Below, piece by piece: positions 62,498 through 64,000 of a stretch of 64,000 nucleotides of DNA. Location: contig CP033464.1 in assembly GCA_007833815.1 (NCBI GenBank), positions 1,410,001 through 1,474,000 of the forward strand, given 5' to 3'. Source of the stretch: Brevibacillus laterosporus. Its GTDB lineage: Bacteria > Bacillota > Bacilli > Brevibacillales > Brevibacillaceae. The position numbers were made by a program, and so were the translations under genes. How positions within the stretch are numbered: the stretch's first letter is position 1; every line of letters starts with the position of its first letter. Below the pieces are notes generated by a model, which was not told the origin of the DNA, searched no databases, and saw nothing but the letters and a program-made list of their open reading frames with translations.

Positions 62498-62968
62498 ATG
62501 AGTGAGACACTACAAAAACAGATTGAATTTCGTTACATGACATTAGATGATGTAGAAAGAATTGCTGAGCTTGAACGTATCTGTTTTCCAACACCGTGGC
62601 CATTAGCAGCTTTTATTAATGAATTAACCATTAATCCGAATGCTAAGTATGTAGTAGCTATGTTAGACGGACAGGTTATAGGATATTGTGGTATGTGGCT
62701 GATTATTGATGAGGCGCATATCACAAATATCTGCATTCATCCTGACGTACGTGGTCAGAAAGTAGGATTACAGCTTATGAAACAGATGATGGCAGTTGCC
62801 ATGGTATTGGGCGGCGAAAAAATGACCTTGGAAGTGCGTCCGTCTAACGATGTAGCCCGTAACTTATACACAAAATTAGGTTTTGAAGAGCAAGGACGAC
62901 GAAAACGATATTATTCCGATAATAACGAAGATGCCATTATTATGTGGGTGAATTTACGTGAAGAGTAA
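62498..62968 (+). CDS. rimI: Ribosomal protein S18-alanine N-acetyltransferase RimI
   Basis: 156 residues, GNAT fold. Acetyl-CoA loop [15 protein letters not shown] and the C-terminal [20 protein letters not shown] are standard for RimI. The ribosome site before ATG 62498 is weak (GTAGGGA). It overlaps tsaD by 11 bases. Confidence 0.92.
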   Translation: MSETLQKQIEFRYMTLDDVERIAELERICFPTPWPLAAFINELTINPNAKYVVAMLDGQVIGYCGMWLIIDEAHITNICIHPDVRGQKVGLQLMKQMMAVAMVLGGEKMTLEVRPSNDVARNLYTKLGFEEQGRRKRYYSDNNEDAIIMWVNLREE

Positions 62969-64000
62969 TCAACAATCTCGCTATATGAAGCGAGTACAAC
63001 AACGTTATGAACAACAAATACAATCCAACCGACCAGTTTATATTTTAGGTATTGAGACGAGCTGTGATGAAACATCGGCAGCAGTGATTGAAAACGGCAC
63101 TACGATCTTATCTAATGTGATTGCTTCCCAAGCAGATATCCACAAACGTTTTGGGGGGGTAGTACCCGAAGTAGCTTCTCGCAGACACGTGGAAAATATT
63201 ACGGTGACCATTGAAGAAGCACTTGAGCTTGCTAATAAAAACTGGGACGACATCTCTGCTATCGCAGTTACATATGGCCCAGGGTTGGTCGGGGCCTTAC
63301 TAGTGGGTGTAGCAGCTGCCAAAGCAATTTCCTTTGCAAAAGGTATCCCACTTATCGGTGTTCATCATATTGCGGGTCATATTTATGCGAATCGATTGGT
63401 GGAAGAAATGCAGTTTCCGCTGATCAGCTTAGTTGTTTCTGGTGGGCATACGGAGTTAATCTACATGAAGGAGCACGGACACTTTGAAATTCTAGGTGAA
63501 ACGCGTGATGATGCGGCTGGAGAAGCATACGATAAGGTAGCACGTTCGTTGGATTTACCTTACCCAGGAGGACCGCATATTGATCGACTTGCTCATGAAG
63601 GTGAACCTAGCATTACCTTACCGAGAGCTTGGCTGGAGAAGAATTCTTATGATTTTAGCTTCAGTGGCTTAAAATCAGCCGTGTTAAACACCCTTCATAA
63701 TGCAAAACAACGAGGAGAAGAGATCCCTGCAGCTAATCTAGCAGCAAGCTTTCAATCTTCTGTAGTTGAAGTGCTAGTGGAAAAAACCATTCGTGCCGCA
63801 AGAGAGTATCAGGCAAAACAAATATTATTAGCTGGTGGTGTAGCAGCAAATAAAGGTTTACGAGCGGCATTGAGTGAGCGGTGTGCGAAGGAAGGGCTGT
63901 CTTTAACTATCCCACCACTTATTCTTTGTACAGATAATGCGGCGATGATTGCGGCAGCGGGATTTGTCTCGTACCAACAAGGAAAATTTGCTCACCTCGA
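62958..64000 (+). CDS. tsaD: tRNA N6-adenosine threonylcarbamoyltransferase TsaD (3' end outside window)
   Basis: Transfers the threonylcarbamoyl group to A37 of tRNA. GTG 62958 is used, overlapping rimI; an ATG at 62985 lacks a ribosome site. A polar leader of about 26 residues precedes [20 protein letters not shown]. Metal ligands His in VHHIAGH and the nucleotide sites [21 protein letters not shown] and [12 protein letters not shown] are seen. The frame is open to the window end, within the last tenth of the protein. Confidence 0.95.
   Translation, partial: MKSNQQSRYMKRVQQRYEQQIQSNRPVYILGIETSCDETSAAVIENGTTILSNVIASQADIHKRFGGVVPEVASRRHVENITVTIEEALELANKNWDDISAIAVTYGPGLVGALLVGVAAAKAISFAKGIPLIGVHHIAGHIYANRLVEEMQFPLISLVVSGGHTELIYMKEHGHFEILGETRDDAAGEAYDKVARSLDLPYPGGPHIDRLAHEGEPSITLPRAWLEKNSYDFSFSGLKSAVLNTLHNAKQRGEEIPAANLAASFQSSVVEVLVEKTIRAAREYQAKQILLAGGVAANKGLRAALSERCAKEGLSLTIPPLILCTDNAAMIAAAGFVSYQQGKFAHL

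Overview
The window reads as chromosome of a low-GC, endospore-forming member of the Bacillales, most likely Brevibacillus and perhaps B. laterosporus (inferred from gene content and base composition; no search was run). Support comes from a Bacillus-type 23S end followed by a tRNA cluster, spore genes (gamma-type SASP, cmpA, ytaF, ydcC, a possible SpoVIF), and the block ydcC-alr-ndoAI-ndoA-rsbW-sigB-tex-cmpA-sprT-tsaE-tsaB-rimI-tsaD, which has its counterpart in Bacillus.

Layout. 1-2.8 kb: 3' part of a 23S rRNA, no 5S after it, eleven tRNAs and a decayed tRNA-Leu. 2.9-10.3 kb: signal peptidase, a two-component pair, small genes, a cupin, nitronate monooxygenase, a LysR regulator and CitA-type citrate synthase. 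10.4-13.9 kb (minus): MoxR, DUF58 and DUF4129 proteins. 14.1-17.6 kb: a second two-component pair and a membrane protein with a damaged HD-GYP domain. 17.7-21 kb: a cassette of three related exported proteins plus their own type I signal peptidase. 21.4-25.2 kb: cytochrome bd oxidase behind a Rex/Fnr-like operator, rhodanese, YtkA-like lipoprotein and SCO1 protein. 25.3-29.1 kb: pstSCAB behind a PhoP-type box. 29.4-39.8 kb: RNase J, bacilliredoxin, ytaF, a Ca2+ P-type ATPase, an LCP cell-wall enzyme and metNIQ. 39.9-42.3 kb (minus): an M50 protease and a frameshifted ThiF/E1-like gene. 42.8-46.2 kb: two tandem oligopeptide-binding lipoproteins. 46.3-52 kb: envelope and spore genes and an orphan PstB. 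52.1-64 kb: ydcC to tsaD (tsaD is cut by the window end).

Most notable findings. (1) rsbW, the anti-sigma-B gene, is a pseudogene. It is split by a 372-bp element without a transposase gene that has matching IS200/IS605-type end hairpins and an omega-RNA-like 3' end. Its two flanks rejoin exactly in frame, and the intact sigB lies directly downstream. (2) The three exported proteins share a mature N-terminal signature (VDV/IDV, then L, then WY) and are encoded with a private signal peptidase, which looks like an undescribed surface or matrix system. (3) An E1-like plus M50 protease pair resembles a RiPP or peptide-processing locus that may be decaying. (4) A tRNA-Leu has lost its D-arm region. 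(5) Several genes carry single-base homopolymer lesions, which may be real or may be sequencing errors.
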